The position numbers and the translations under genes are program-made. Positions 55,832 to 64,000 of a DNA stretch of 64,000 nt are shown here, one piece after another. The stretch lies in the NCBI RefSeq assembly GCF_041435015.1, contig NZ_CP107989.1, positions 186,001-250,000 of the forward strand, written 5' to 3'. The notes below the pieces were generated by a model. The model made no database searches. It was not told the DNA's origin and saw only the letters and a list, made by a program, of their open reading frames with translations. Each line of letters begins with the position of its first letter. Position 1 is the stretch's first letter. The stretch comes from Streptomyces canus. GTDB taxonomy: Bacteria > Actinomycetota > Actinomycetes > Streptomycetales > Streptomycetaceae.

Positions 55832-55840
55832 ACACCAGAT

Positions 55841-55857
55841 GGTACCTAGTAGGTACC
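55841..55857. promoter_or_regulatory. Palindromic operator of the toxin-antitoxin pair
   Basis: GGTACCTAGTAGGTACC: arms GGTACCTA and TAGGTACC are exact reverse complements around one base. It ends 10 bases before the antitoxin ATG. Confidence 0.7.
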
Positions 55858-56141
55858 GCGCGTGTGAACCGTCAGCGGAACCGCGTACGACACGCCCGCG
55901 ACTTTGCGCTGGGGCAGCGCGGAGAGGTGCCCATCAGACACCTCCCCCTTCGGGTGAGTGATCGCCTTCTCACCCGGCGCCCGCCGGTACCGGTCGTCTC
56001 GTGGCGCCGGCCTGTCGGATGGCGTCCAGCGCTGCGGCTGTGCGGCCCGGCAGGACCACTGCGATCGGTGCGGGCATCGGACCGTCCAGGCCCATCACCC
56101 GGACGCGAGGGCTGACCCGGTCACGGATCTCCGGGCCCACG
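55858..56141. other. Intergenic region
   Basis: About 280 bases without a supported gene between the antitoxin promoter and the glycosidase terminator. Confidence 0.35.
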
Positions 56142-56184
56142 CGTCTGTGTCCCCGGCCGCCGACATCGGCCGGGGACACAGACG
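56142..56184 (-). terminator. Terminator at the end of the glycan-utilisation operon
   Basis: An 18-bp perfect stem (56142-56159 with 56167-56184) around a seven-base loop, nine bases beyond the glycosidase stop at 56193. Confidence 0.85.
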
Positions 56185-56192
56185 TCCGTGGG

Positions 56193-57965
56193 TCAGCGCG
56201 CGGTCAGTTTCCAGAGGTGGTCCGCGGTGCCGTTGTCGGTCCACTGGAGGACTTGGGCGCCGGAGGACGTGTTCATGTCCTGCACGCCGAGGAGCAGGCC
56301 GCTGTTGTAGTTGGCGATCTTGTAGTAGCCGTCGCGGGCCGGGATGAGCTGCCAGAGGTGGTCGGCAGTGCCGTTGTCACTCCAGATCAGGGCGGTGCCG
56401 CCGTCGGCGGTGCTCATGGTGTTGATGCCGAGCACGAGGCCGCTCTTCTGGTTGACGATCTTGTAGAGGCCGGAGCCGGCGGCCACCAGGGTCCAGTTCT
56501 GGTCGGTGCCGGTGGTGGATGTGGCCTGGACCACCGAGGTGCCCTGGGCGGTGCCCGCATTCAGGGTGTCCAGGGCGAGGCCGCTGTTCCGGTTGGTGAT
56601 CTGGTAGCGCCCGGCCAGTGAGGTGTTGGTGCCGCTGGGGGTGACGACCACGTGGTAGCCGTCGGTGGCGTTCATCGTCACCGGTATGGTGATGGAGCCG
56701 CCGGACACCGTGTAGTCGGCGTCCGAGATGGTGATCGGGCCGGGGGACGCCGTGGTGCGGCCGGTGCCCGGGCTGTACTCCACCTTGACGTGGACCGTGC
56801 TGCCGAAGGCCGACAGGGACGACAGGCCGTTGACCGTCACCGCGCAGGAGCCGGTGCAGCCGCCGGCGACGACGCTGATCTGGTTGCCCGCGCTGTTGCG
56901 GGAGGCGATGCCGTCGATGCCGGTCTGTGCGGGGGGCGTGGTGACGAGCATGTTCCCCGACATGTCGCCGTACCACTTGTACGTCCAGTACGAGCCGTTC
57001 GGCGAGCCGCCGGTGTCGGTCAGGGTGTCGCCGAGAGTGCCGTAGTGGTTCCAGAAGGCGAGTTCGGCGTCCCGGACTCCGGCCCGCTCGAACTTGGCGG
57101 CGTAGCCGATGAGGGCGCCGGAGTTGCCCATCTCGGCGGGCGTGCCGTACTCCTCGATGGAGATCGGCCGCGGGCTGATGCCGAGGCTCGACTCCAGCGA
57201 CCGGTACGCGGAGACGTGCGCGGCGATGTCCTTGCTGCCCTGGAGTTCGTGCCAGGCGATGACGTCGGGGACGCTGCCGCTCGCCTTGGCGTCGGTGAGG
57301 AACGAGCTCATCCAGGACTGGTTCCACGCCGAGTAGCTCGGGCCCTGGATCGGGGTCGTCGTGTCCTTGGCGCGGACCTCCTTGAACGTGCGTGCCCAAC
57401 CCGCGTTGAACGCGCCCGCGTTGGTGGTGTCCCAGGTCCAGTCGGGTTCGTTCCAGAGCTCGTAGGCGCTGATGTTGGTGGCGCCGGAGGACTGCACCGA
57501 GGCGACCTGCTTGTCGACGGCGGACAGCCAGTCGGCCCAACTCACCCACTTGTAGGGGAAGTTCGGATACCAGTCCGGCATGCGAACGACCACCTTGGCG
57601 CCGGCGCGGGCCGCCTTGGGCGCTACGACGAGTGCGTCGCCGGCGGGCTTCGGCTCGCCGTTGGGCAGCTGGCTGCCGCCCGGGGCCATCTGCACGAAGG
57701 TGTTCGGCTTCAGCGCCTGGACCACGCTGTCGGCGGGGGTGGTCCCGTCGGCGAGGCCGTAGAGGCTGCCGGTGGCGACGTGGGTGACCGGGCGCAGGGT
57801 CTGGTTGGCGTTGACGACCAGGGTGGTGGCGGCGGTGGGGACCGCCTCGGCGGACGGCATGCTGAAGGCGAGTGCCGTGACGGTCAGTGCGGCGGCGCCG
57901 AGGGCGGCGGTCACGCGACCGGGCGTGGGGGGTCTTGTGCGGCTCATGACAGGGGTGCGGCTCAT
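56193..57965 (-). CDS. Secreted clan-A glycoside hydrolase with ricin-type (CBM13-like) domain
   Basis: 590 residues from ATG 57965 with GGAG ten bases upstream. The signal peptide follows a short basic leader (ALTVTALAFSMPSAEA). The catalytic domain is a (beta/alpha)8 barrel of clan GH-A: the acid/base Glu173 in ELWNEPDW, and the nucleophile Glu271 or Glu272 in ISIEEYG. The overall pattern is near GH39/GH5-type enzymes, but I cannot assign the family. After a beta-sandwich linker, residues ~450-590 form a ricin-B-like trefoil with repeated Q-x-W-like motifs (DQNWTLV, DHLWQLI, DHLWKLT), which binds sugars. It is the last gene of the operon, 52 bases after the permease, and is likely to act on an arabinose-containing polysaccharide. 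Confidence 0.88.
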   Translation of the reverse strand: MSRTPVMSRTRPPTPGRVTAALGAAALTVTALAFSMPSAEAVPTAATTLVVNANQTLRPVTHVATGSLYGLADGTTPADSVVQALKPNTFVQMAPGGSQLPNGEPKPAGDALVVAPKAARAGAKVVVRMPDWYPNFPYKWVSWADWLSAVDKQVASVQSSGATNISAYELWNEPDWTWDTTNAGAFNAGWARTFKEVRAKDTTTPIQGPSYSAWNQSWMSSFLTDAKASGSVPDVIAWHELQGSKDIAAHVSAYRSLESSLGISPRPISIEEYGTPAEMGNSGALIGYAAKFERAGVRDAELAFWNHYGTLGDTLTDTGGSPNGSYWTYKWYGDMSGNMLVTTPPAQTGIDGIASRNSAGNQISVVAGGCTGSCAVTVNGLSSLSAFGSTVHVKVEYSPGTGRTTASPGPITISDADYTVSGGSITIPVTMNATDGYHVVVTPSGTNTSLAGRYQITNRNSGLALDTLNAGTAQGTSVVQATSTTGTDQNWTLVAAGSGLYKIVNQKSGLVLGINTMSTADGGTALIWSDNGTADHLWQLIPARDGYYKIANYNSGLLLGVQDMNTSSGAQVLQWTDNGTADHLWKLTAR

Positions 57966-57972
57966 GACAGGG
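57937..57972. repeat. 18-bp tandem duplication at the start of the glycosidase gene
   Basis: GTGCGGCTCATGACAGGG (plus strand) occurs twice exactly, at 57937-57954 and 57955-57972. It gives the leader MSRTPVMSRT and two in-frame ATG starts 18 bases apart; only the upstream one has a ribosome-binding site. Confidence 0.85.
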
Positions 57973-58017
57973 GTTCTCCTCAAACGGAGGGGGATGGGGT
58001 TGGAGGTCGTGCGCGGC

Positions 58018-58839
58018 TCAGTCCTTCACCGCGCCCGCGGTCACACCCGCGGCCACGTAGCGCTGCGCGAGGACCAGCAGGACCGCTGCGGGGACGGACG
58101 CGACGACGGCGGTGGCCATGATCGCGTTCCACTCCTGGTTGTTGTTGCCGATGTACTTGTAGATGCCGAGGGTGATCGGCCTCCAGTCGCCGCCGCCGTC
58201 CAGGGTGTTGGCGAAGACGAAGTCGGACCAGGCCCACAGGAAGCTGAAGAGCGAGACGGTGACCAGGGCGTTGCGGCTCACCGGTAGGACGATCGACCAG
58301 AAGGTGCGGAAGGTCCCGGCGCCGTCGATGCGGGACGCGGCGATGAGCTCGCCGGGGATGCCCGACATGAAGGCGGTGAAGATCATGACGCCGAAGGGCA
58401 CGGCGATGGTGGAGTCCGCGACGATCAGGCCCCACCAGGAGTTGAGCAGCCCGAGATCGAGGAAGATGCCGTAGAAGCCCATCGCCATGACGATGCCGGG
58501 GATCATCTGGGCGACCAGCAACACCAGGCCGAGCGTGCCGCCGCCGAACGGGCGGAGTTTCGCCAGCGCGTAGCCGGCCGGGGCGGCGAGTACGAGGGTG
58601 AGGGCGACGGTGCCGAGGCCGATGAGCAGGCTGGTGCCGAGGTAGGGCATCTGATCGTCGAGGACGGCCCGGTAGCCCTCGAAGGTGGGGTGCAGCGGGA
58701 ACAGGTCGGGCGGGGTTTTGCGCATGTCCTGCTGCGGGGTGAGGGACACGTTGAGCATCCAGTACACCGGGAACAGCATCAGGGCCGTCAGCAGGAGCCC
58801 GATGAGGGTGTAACGGCGGGAGCCGGTAAGGGGCTTCAC
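58018..58839 (-). CDS. Sugar ABC transporter permease 2 (CUT1 / MalG-like)
   Basis: 273 residues from GTG 58839, which overlaps the stop of permease 1 by four bases (GTGA). It has six membrane segments. The coupling motif reads ELIAASRIDGAGTFRTFWSI, VLPVSRNALVTVSLFSFLWA (E-A-A-x-x-D-G-A-x-x-x-x-x-F-x-x-I-x-L-P), which docks onto the shared ATPase. The CUT1 ATPase (MsiK) is normally encoded elsewhere in Streptomyces, and none is present here. It is the second half of the channel. Confidence 0.92.
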   Translation of the reverse strand: MKPLTGSRRYTLIGLLLTALMLFPVYWMLNVSLTPQQDMRKTPPDLFPLHPTFEGYRAVLDDQMPYLGTSLLIGLGTVALTLVLAAPAGYALAKLRPFGGGTLGLVLLVAQMIPGIVMAMGFYGIFLDLGLLNSWWGLIVADSTIAVPFGVMIFTAFMSGIPGELIAASRIDGAGTFRTFWSIVLPVSRNALVTVSLFSFLWAWSDFVFANTLDGGGDWRPITLGIYKYIGNNNQEWNAIMATAVVASVPAAVLLVLAQRYVAAGVTAGAVKD

Positions 58840-59819
58840 GTCTCCTGCCTCCTCTGGCCGGACTGGACGCGGATGTACAGCAGGCCGAACACGAGGGCGA
58901 TGAGGATGAGGATGTTGCCGACCGCCGCCCCCGGCCCGAACTTGGGCAGCAAGGAGCCGAAGCCCAGTTGGTACGACCAGGTCGCCAGGGTGGAGGAGGC
59001 GTCGCCGGGTCCGCCCTTGGTCATGATCCAGATCAGGTCGAACACCTTGAGGGTGTAGACGAGTCCGAGGAGCAGGGTGATCGCCGACACCGGCCGCAGC
59101 AGCGGGAAGGTGATCCGGCGGAACTGCTGCCAGGCACTTGCCCCGTCGAGGGACGCGGCCTCGTACAGCTCGCCGGGGATGTTCTGCAGCCCGCTGTAGA
59201 GGATGACCAGGTTGAACGGGATGCCGATCCAGATGTTGGCGATGATCACCGAGGTGAGCGCCCAGTCCGGCGAGGTGAGCCAGCCCACCGGGTCCACGCC
59301 GAAGAAGTGGAGGAAGTAGTTCACCACGCCCGACTCGCTGTTGAGCATCCACGACCACGAGGATGCCGACACGATCAGCGGCAGCAGCCACGGGATGAGG
59401 AACAGGGCGCGGAGGGTCGGGGCCAGGCGGAAGTGCCGGTTGAAGAAGACCGCGAGGCCGAGGCCGATGGCGTACTGGAAGGCGATCGACACGAAGGTGA
59501 AGATCATGGTGTGGCGCATCGCCGGGCCGAACGTCGGGTCGTCGAGCACCTTCTGGAAGTTGTCCCAGCCGGAGAACGGCGCGTCCCCCGACACGAACGA
59601 CCGGACGGTGTAGTCGCGCAGGCTCAGGTCGAGGTTGCGGTAGAGGGGGTAGACGTAGAACGCGGCGAGGTAGACGAGCAGCGGGGCGACGAAGGCGAGG
59701 GCGGTCAGCCGGCTCCGGCGCCGCTGCCGACGGAGCGGCAGGGAGTGGGTGCCACCCGTACCGCTCGCCTTCGACACGGCCCCGGCCCGCCGCGGGCGGT
59801 CGACTCGGGCGATGGCCAT
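58836..59819 (-). CDS. Sugar ABC transporter permease 1 (CUT1 / MalF-like)
   Basis: 327 residues from ATG 59819. A cytoplasmic basic N-terminus (LPLRRQRRRSRL) leads into six membrane segments. The coupling motif is ELYEAASLDGASAWQQFRRI, TFPLLRPVSAITLLLGLVYT. It is eight bases after the binding-protein stop, and its stop overlaps the GTG of permease 2. It forms the hetero-dimeric channel of the oligosaccharide importer. Confidence 0.92.
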   Translation of the reverse strand: MAIARVDRPRRAGAVSKASGTGGTHSLPLRRQRRRSRLTALAFVAPLLVYLAAFYVYPLYRNLDLSLRDYTVRSFVSGDAPFSGWDNFQKVLDDPTFGPAMRHTMIFTFVSIAFQYAIGLGLAVFFNRHFRLAPTLRALFLIPWLLPLIVSASSWSWMLNSESGVVNYFLHFFGVDPVGWLTSPDWALTSVIIANIWIGIPFNLVILYSGLQNIPGELYEAASLDGASAWQQFRRITFPLLRPVSAITLLLGLVYTLKVFDLIWIMTKGGPGDASSTLATWSYQLGFGSLLPKFGPGAAVGNILILIALVFGLLYIRVQSGQRRQET

Positions 59820-59827
59820 GGCGAGTC

Positions 59828-61075
59828 CTAGCCCTTCTCGGCGCTCGACTGGGCCGTGTCCAGGGCGTCCTTGGGGCTCTTGCCGCCGGAGAGGGCCGAC
59901 TGGACGGCGGTCCACATCGGCTGCGAGATGGTCGGGTACTTCGAGCCCAGACCGCCGCTGGTGCGGCCGCGGGCCGCGGCGACCGCGCTCACCCACGGTT
60001 CGAGCTTCGGATTGGCCGCCACCTGCTTGGCCTGCACGGCGGCCGTCGGGGCGATGTACGTCAGGGTCGTGTCCGTGGCCAGCAGGTTCGTGTCGTTGGT
60101 GAGACACTCGACGATCTTCTTGGTGACGTCGTAACGGGCGCTGTCCTTCTGCACGGGCACGGTGACGAACTCGCCACCGGTGGGCACCGGCGCCGAACCG
60201 CCGTTCTGCGCGGGGACGTTGATGACGCCGTAGTCGAAGCCGGCCTTGTCGGCGTTGCCGAGCTGCCAGGTGCCGTTCTCGCCGAAGGCGTAGTCGCCGG
60301 TGGCGAACTCCTGCCAGCTGGTGGTCTGCGTGTTCTGCAGGACGTCCTTGGGGGCCAGTCCGTCGTCCACCCACTGCTTCCACAAGGCGAGGGCGGCAAC
60401 TCCCTTGTCGGAGTCGAGCCTTGTCAGATCGCCGCCCGCGCCCCAGAACCACGGCAGGAACTGGAAGCTGCCCTCCTCCGTGTTGATCGCGGAGAAGGTG
60501 ATGCCCTTCTTGCCGGCCGCCTTGACCTTCTGCAGGGCCGCGGTGAGGGACTTCCAGTCCTTGATGGAGGCCGGGTCGACGCCCGCCGCCGTCAGGACCT
60601 TCTTGTTGTAGTAGAGGGCGAGCGTGTTGGCGCCGATCGGGACGCCGTAGGAGGCGTCGTCGATGGTGCCCGCGCCGATGATGTTCTTCTGGATCGACTT
60701 GGTGTCGAGGCCGAGGTCGCTCGTCTTGTTGAGGATTCCCGCCTCGACGAGCGTGGAGACGACCGGGTTGTCCACCAGCATCACGTCGGGCGCGTTGCCC
60801 TGCTGGGACGCGAGCAGCGCCTTGTTGCCGAGGTCGGTGGTGTCGTACGCGGTGCGCTTGACGCTCACCCCGGCCTTCGTCCCGCAGTCGCTGACGAGCT
60901 TGCCCCACGGGGAGGAGGCGTCGAACTGCGGGTACGGGTCCCAGAAGGTGTACGTGCCTCCGGACGCGTCGGTGGAGCCCGACCCGTCGTCGGAGCCGCC
61001 TGAGCAGGCGGTGAGGGAGGCGAGGGTTCCGACGGCGGCGAGCGCGGCCAGGAGCGTGCGGCGGTTGGGTATCAC
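59828..61075 (-). CDS. Extracellular sugar-binding lipoprotein (CUT1 importer)
   Basis: 415 residues; GTG 61075 has GAGG seven bases upstream. The signal peptide (RRTLLAALAAVGTLASLTAC) ends in a lipobox with Cys24. The mature protein begins GGSDDGSGSTDASGG and has the SBP_bac_1 fold: YTFWDPYPQF, GNAPDVMLVDNPVVSTLVEA, YGVPIGANTLALYYNKKVLT, GGEFVTVPVQKDS. This class of oligosaccharide-binding proteins is usual with CUT1 permeases. It lies between the cytoplasmic GH127 gene and the permeases. Confidence 0.92.
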   Translation of the reverse strand: MIPNRRTLLAALAAVGTLASLTACSGGSDDGSGSTDASGGTYTFWDPYPQFDASSPWGKLVSDCGTKAGVSVKRTAYDTTDLGNKALLASQQGNAPDVMLVDNPVVSTLVEAGILNKTSDLGLDTKSIQKNIIGAGTIDDASYGVPIGANTLALYYNKKVLTAAGVDPASIKDWKSLTAALQKVKAAGKKGITFSAINTEEGSFQFLPWFWGAGGDLTRLDSDKGVAALALWKQWVDDGLAPKDVLQNTQTTSWQEFATGDYAFGENGTWQLGNADKAGFDYGVINVPAQNGGSAPVPTGGEFVTVPVQKDSARYDVTKKIVECLTNDTNLLATDTTLTYIAPTAAVQAKQVAANPKLEPWVSAVAAARGRTSGGLGSKYPTISQPMWTAVQSALSGGKSPKDALDTAQSSAEKG

Positions 61076-61118
61076 GGGGTGACCTCGTTGTCGTGGAAGA
61101 GGGGAAGGCAAGGGGGCT

Positions 61119-63092
61119 TCAGGAGGTGGGCAGCCAGACGCGCATGCTGCCGTCCTCGCGGTTGGCCCAGGCGTAGTAGGGGACGGCGGTCAACTCGACG
61201 GGTTCGCCGTCCTGTTGCAGTGAATCGGGCGACTCGTCTACTGGGGCGTACGGCCACCAGCCCGCGTCCGGGACGTGCCGCCGGCTGCCCGCCACCACCA
61301 CCGTGGTGACGCCGCCGAGCAGGTCCGGGCAGTGCTTCACGGCCAGTGGGCGGGTGGTGTCGACCACGATGTCGTCCAGGCCGCCGCCGGGGTGGTCGAC
61401 CCCTTCCAGGCAGTAGACGAGGGGTCCGCGTTCGATGGCCACGCAGCCGCGTACGGCGTCCACGCGGGGGTCGGCGGCGGTGAGGCGCGGCTCCAGGGAG
61501 AGTTCGAGGACGACCTGGTCTCCGGGCGACCAGGTCCGCTCCAGGCGCAGCCAGCCGTCGGCCACGGGAGCCTCGTACGTGTCCTGCCCGCACCGCACCC
61601 GAAACTCCCGGCACCACTGCGGGATACGCAAGGAGAGCGTCCAGGGCTCTGCCGGGGTCTCCTCGACGGTGAGGGCGATCGTGCCGTGCCAGGGGTAGTC
61701 GGTCTCGGCCCTGATGACGGCCAGGTCGCTCGCGTAGCGCCCGGAGGCGTACTGGTGGATCTGCAGGCCGTTGTCGTCGCTGCTGGCCAGGTAGTGCTCC
61801 AGGCTCGCCAGAAGGCGCATGACGTTGGGCGGGCAGCAGGCGCAGCGGAACCAGCGGGTGCGGCGGGCCGACTGGTCCCCGCCGGGGTCGGTGTGGCCGT
61901 CGCGGACCTGGAGCGGATTGACGTACAGCCAGCGCTCGCCGTCCAGCGACACCCCGGCCAGGAAGCCGTTGAACAGGGTGCGTTCGATCAGGTCGGAGTA
62001 GCGGGCCTCACCGGTGAGCAGGGCCATCCGCCAGCTCCACTGGATCGAGGCGATGGCGGCACAGGTCTCGCAGTAGGCGCGTTCGTTGGGCAGTTCGTAC
62101 GGGTCGCCGAAGTCCTCCTCCTCGTGATGGGCGCCGAGGCCGCCGGTGAGATGGGTCTTGGTGGTGGTCATGGCGCGCCACAACCGCTCGGCGGCGGTGC
62201 GCAGTTCGGCGTCGCCGGTCTCGGTGGCCAGGTCGGCTGCGGCGGCCAGCAGATACAGCTGTCGTACGGCGTGACCCTCGACGTTCGTCGCCTCGCGCAG
62301 CGGGACCCGGTCCTGGCAGTAGGCCGCACCGCCGAGCAGCCCGTGGCCGTAGCGGTCGACGAAGTAGGCGGCCAGGTCGAGGTAACGGCGCTCGCCGGTC
62401 TCCCGGTACAGCTCGACCAGGGCGGTCTCGACCTCGGGGTGGCCGTCGATGCCGTCGATGGGCTTGCCGCTGCCGGGCGGCCCGAAGACGGAGTCGATGT
62501 GGTCCGCGAACTTCCTTGCCACGTCGAGGAGTTCGCCACTTCCGGTGGCCCGGTGGTGGGCCACTGCCGCCTGGATGAGGTGGCCCGCGCAGTACAGCTC
62601 ATGGCCCCAGCGCAGGTCCTGGTAGCGCTCGCCGCCCTTGACCAGCTGGAACCAGGTGTTGAGGTAGCCGTCGGGCTGCTGGGCGCCGGCGACCAGGGCG
62701 ACGATCCGGCTGACCTCGGCGGCGAGGTCGTCGTCCGGGGCCAGGTCTCCGTCCGAGGCCGGGTCCCCGTCCGGGACCAGGTCTTCGCCCCGCGCCTGGG
62801 CGAGCTGCCAGGCGGCTGCCTCCAGCCACTTGTAGACGTCCGTGTCCACGAAGGGATAGGCGCCCTGGAACTCGCCCGCGGCCGTGCCGGCCGCCAGCCT
62901 CAGGTTGTGCAGGTTTCCGGCGGCCTCCAGCAGTGCCGGTCCCTGCGGGATGGAGACATGTGCGTTGCTCGCACGGCGAGCCTGCCAGAACCCCGTATCG
63001 ATGCCGACAGCGGCGGGGCGCAGTGCGGCCCGGCTGTCCGGGCCGAGTCGGACCGGTCCCGTCGCGGGCAGGGCGGAGCGTGTGCGGGGCAT
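61119..63092 (-). CDS. GH127 beta-L-arabinofuranosidase
   Basis: 657 residues from ATG 63092, with GGAG five bases upstream. There is no signal peptide, so it is cytoplasmic. The family hallmarks are NERAYCETCAAIASIQWSWR near residues 335-355 and RWFRCACCPPNVMRLLASLE near 417, giving the zinc-binding and catalytic cysteines and the Glu known from the Bifidobacterium arabinofuranosidase HypBA1. Other conserved parts are DTDVYKWLEAAAWQLA, QQPDGYLNTWF and GHELYCAGHLIQAAVAH. A small acidic insertion with repeated D-G-D-x-A/L-x-D units is visible at ~105-122. It removes terminal beta-L-arabinofuranosyl residues. It is the first gene of the operon, facing the LacI gene. Confidence 0.93.
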   Translation of the reverse strand: MPRTRSALPATGPVRLGPDSRAALRPAAVGIDTGFWQARRASNAHVSIPQGPALLEAAGNLHNLRLAAGTAAGEFQGAYPFVDTDVYKWLEAAAWQLAQARGEDLVPDGDPASDGDLAPDDDLAAEVSRIVALVAGAQQPDGYLNTWFQLVKGGERYQDLRWGHELYCAGHLIQAAVAHHRATGSGELLDVARKFADHIDSVFGPPGSGKPIDGIDGHPEVETALVELYRETGERRYLDLAAYFVDRYGHGLLGGAAYCQDRVPLREATNVEGHAVRQLYLLAAAADLATETGDAELRTAAERLWRAMTTTKTHLTGGLGAHHEEEDFGDPYELPNERAYCETCAAIASIQWSWRMALLTGEARYSDLIERTLFNGFLAGVSLDGERWLYVNPLQVRDGHTDPGGDQSARRTRWFRCACCPPNVMRLLASLEHYLASSDDNGLQIHQYASGRYASDLAVIRAETDYPWHGTIALTVEETPAEPWTLSLRIPQWCREFRVRCGQDTYEAPVADGWLRLERTWSPGDQVVLELSLEPRLTAADPRVDAVRGCVAIERGPLVYCLEGVDHPGGGLDDIVVDTTRPLAVKHCPDLLGGVTTVVVAGSRRHVPDAGWWPYAPVDESPDSLQQDGEPVELTAVPYYAWANREDGSMRVWLPTS

Positions 63093-63217
63093 GGCTCTCC
63101 GGTGGTGAGTGGCGGGACAAGACCGGCGTACGGCCGTGACGGGCGCCGTTCGCCAAGGCCCGCTCCCCGTGCACGAGGAGCGTCGAAGGCGGGTGACCGA
63201 CTATCTGGAACCCATTT

Positions 63218-63233
63218 GAGCAATCGTTTTCTC
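63218..63233. promoter_or_regulatory. LacI-family operator in divergent promoter
   Basis: GAGCAATCGTTTTCTC is an imperfect palindrome centred on CG, with the A-A-x-C-G-x-T-T-like core of LacI/GalR sites in Streptomyces. It lies 126 bases upstream of the GH127 gene and 140 upstream of the lacI-type gene. Confidence 0.65.
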
Positions 63234-63372
63234 ATCGAGAATGTAGAGGGCAGACCACCTGACAGGTCAAGGGTCGCGCCAGGTGTTTGTTCAACTTTTC
63301 CCCGGACTGGCGCAACGCCGCCGCACCTGTCACGATGTCGGGCGTCTGACTCACCCAGGAAAAGGTTTGCCC

Positions 63373-64000
63373 GTGACTCCTGCTGCTCCAGACTCTCCTC
63401 CGGCCGGGCGGGCCCGGCTCGCCGACGTCGCCGCCCTCGCCGGCGTCAGCGTCGGAACGGCGTCCAAGGCGCTCAACGGCGCCGGACGCATGCGGCCCGA
63501 GACCCGGCAACGAGTGCTGGACGCGGTCGCGCAGCTCGGATTCAGTCCCAACCAGCACGCCCAGAGCCTGCACAGCGGCCGCAGCTGGACGGTCGGCCTC
63601 ATGACCACGGACGGCATCGGCCGCTTCAGTACCCCGGTGCTGCTGGGCGCCGAGGACGCGCTCGGGGCGGGGAAGATCTCCGTCCTGCTGTGCGACACCC
63701 GGGGCGACGCCATCCGGGAGCAGCACCATCTGCAGAACCTCATGGACCGCCGGGTGGACGGCATCATCGTCACCGGCCGCCGCACCGATCCCCGGCCGCC
63801 GCTGCCCGGCGTGGAGGGCATCCCGGTCGTCTACGCCCTGTCCCCCTCCACCAACCCGACCGACACCTCTGTCGTCACCGACGACCGCGGCGGCGCACGC
63901 CTGGCAGTCGAGCATCTCGTGGCCACCGGACGTACCCGGATCGCTCACGTCACCGGCCCGCAGCACCACGCCGCCGCCCGCGAGCGGGCCCGGCACGCCG
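63373..64000 (+). CDS. LacI-family transcriptional regulator (runs off the right edge)
   Basis: At least 209 residues from GTG 63373, with AGGA about 16 bases upstream and no better start. The LacI helix-turn-helix and hinge are present: RLADVAALAGVSVGTASKAL, NGAGRMRPETRQRVLDAVAQ, LGFSPNQHAQSLHSGRSWTV. The effector-binding domain begins GLMTTDGIGRFSTPVLLGAE, then VLLCDTRGDAIREQHHLQNL, MDRRVDGIIVTGRRTDPRPP. It continues past the end of the window. It is divergent from the GH127 gene, so it is likely to control the whole operon in response to an arabinose-containing sugar. Confidence 0.92.
   Translation, partial: MTPAAPDSPPAGRARLADVAALAGVSVGTASKALNGAGRMRPETRQRVLDAVAQLGFSPNQHAQSLHSGRSWTVGLMTTDGIGRFSTPVLLGAEDALGAGKISVLLCDTRGDAIREQHHLQNLMDRRVDGIIVTGRRTDPRPPLPGVEGIPVVYALSPSTNPTDTSVVTDDRGGARLAVEHLVATGRTRIAHVTGPQHHAAARERARHA

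Noticed and set aside
1..64000. CRISPR arrays or phage-defence loci
   Set aside because: No regularly spaced repeats of 25-40 bases and no Cas-like motifs were seen; the only repeats are short tandems and operators.

Overview
The window is high-GC actinobacterial chromosome, almost certainly Streptomyces. The codon third positions are strongly G/C, many genes start with GTG (a few with TTG), and the gene families are typical of that genus: SpoIIE-type phosphatases, secreted S53 and M4 proteases, ricin-domain glycosidases, CsoR-type copper boxes and LacI-controlled sugar loci. No rRNA, complete tRNA, CRISPR array or phage module was seen. The mixture of intact regulated operons with many broken genes and insertion-sequence remnants suggests an accessory region, such as a chromosome arm or a large plasmid. 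That placement is inference.

1-5.8 kb: a cut-off FAD oxidoreductase with an overlapping SRPBCC gene, small membrane proteins, a lamin-tail secreted protein, decayed AraC and epimerase fragments, and an RsbW-like ATPase. 6-13 kb: a 1049-residue GAF/SpoIIE/ATPase signalling protein followed by a complete monosaccharide-type ABC importer (ATPase, permease, lipoprotein). 13-18 kb: a NUDIX remnant, a second-type NAD-dependent DNA ligase with a BlaI-like repressor, and P60 and sialidase-like remnants. 18-21.4 kb: a copper-defence cluster (multicopper oxidase, DUF6153 protein, CopZ-like chaperone) with two CsoR-like palindromes. 21.4-31.2 kb: a TnpB remnant, an S53 protease, a phosphotransferase, a serine hydrolase, and a PadR regulator with a perfect palindrome in front of an acyl-CoA dehydrogenase. 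31-44 kb: a secreted beta-helix protein, small conserved proteins, a LysR/DUF1330 divergent pair, and a TetR/MFS divergent pair with twin operator boxes, interspersed with IS982, IS5 and IS21 remnants. 44-51 kb: an IS1380 remnant, a second SpoIIE phosphatase, a graveyard of truncated genes, and a sirtuin. 52-56 kb: an M4 protease and a Fic-like toxin-antitoxin pair.

56-64 kb: the best-integrated system is a LacI regulator transcribed divergently from a five-gene set: a GH127 beta-L-arabinofuranosidase, a sugar-binding lipoprotein, two permeases, and a secreted clan-A glycosidase with a ricin-type binding domain. A LacI-type operator lies in the shared promoter region. I read this as scavenging of an arabinose-containing glycan: the secreted enzyme releases oligosaccharides, the ABC proteins import them, and the cytoplasmic GH127 enzyme cleaves them.

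Nothing here can be called a new system from sequence alone. The most interesting candidates are the signalling-protein/ABC-importer operon, the PadR/acyl-CoA dehydrogenase pair with its operator, and the Fic-family pair whose Fic motif is degenerate.
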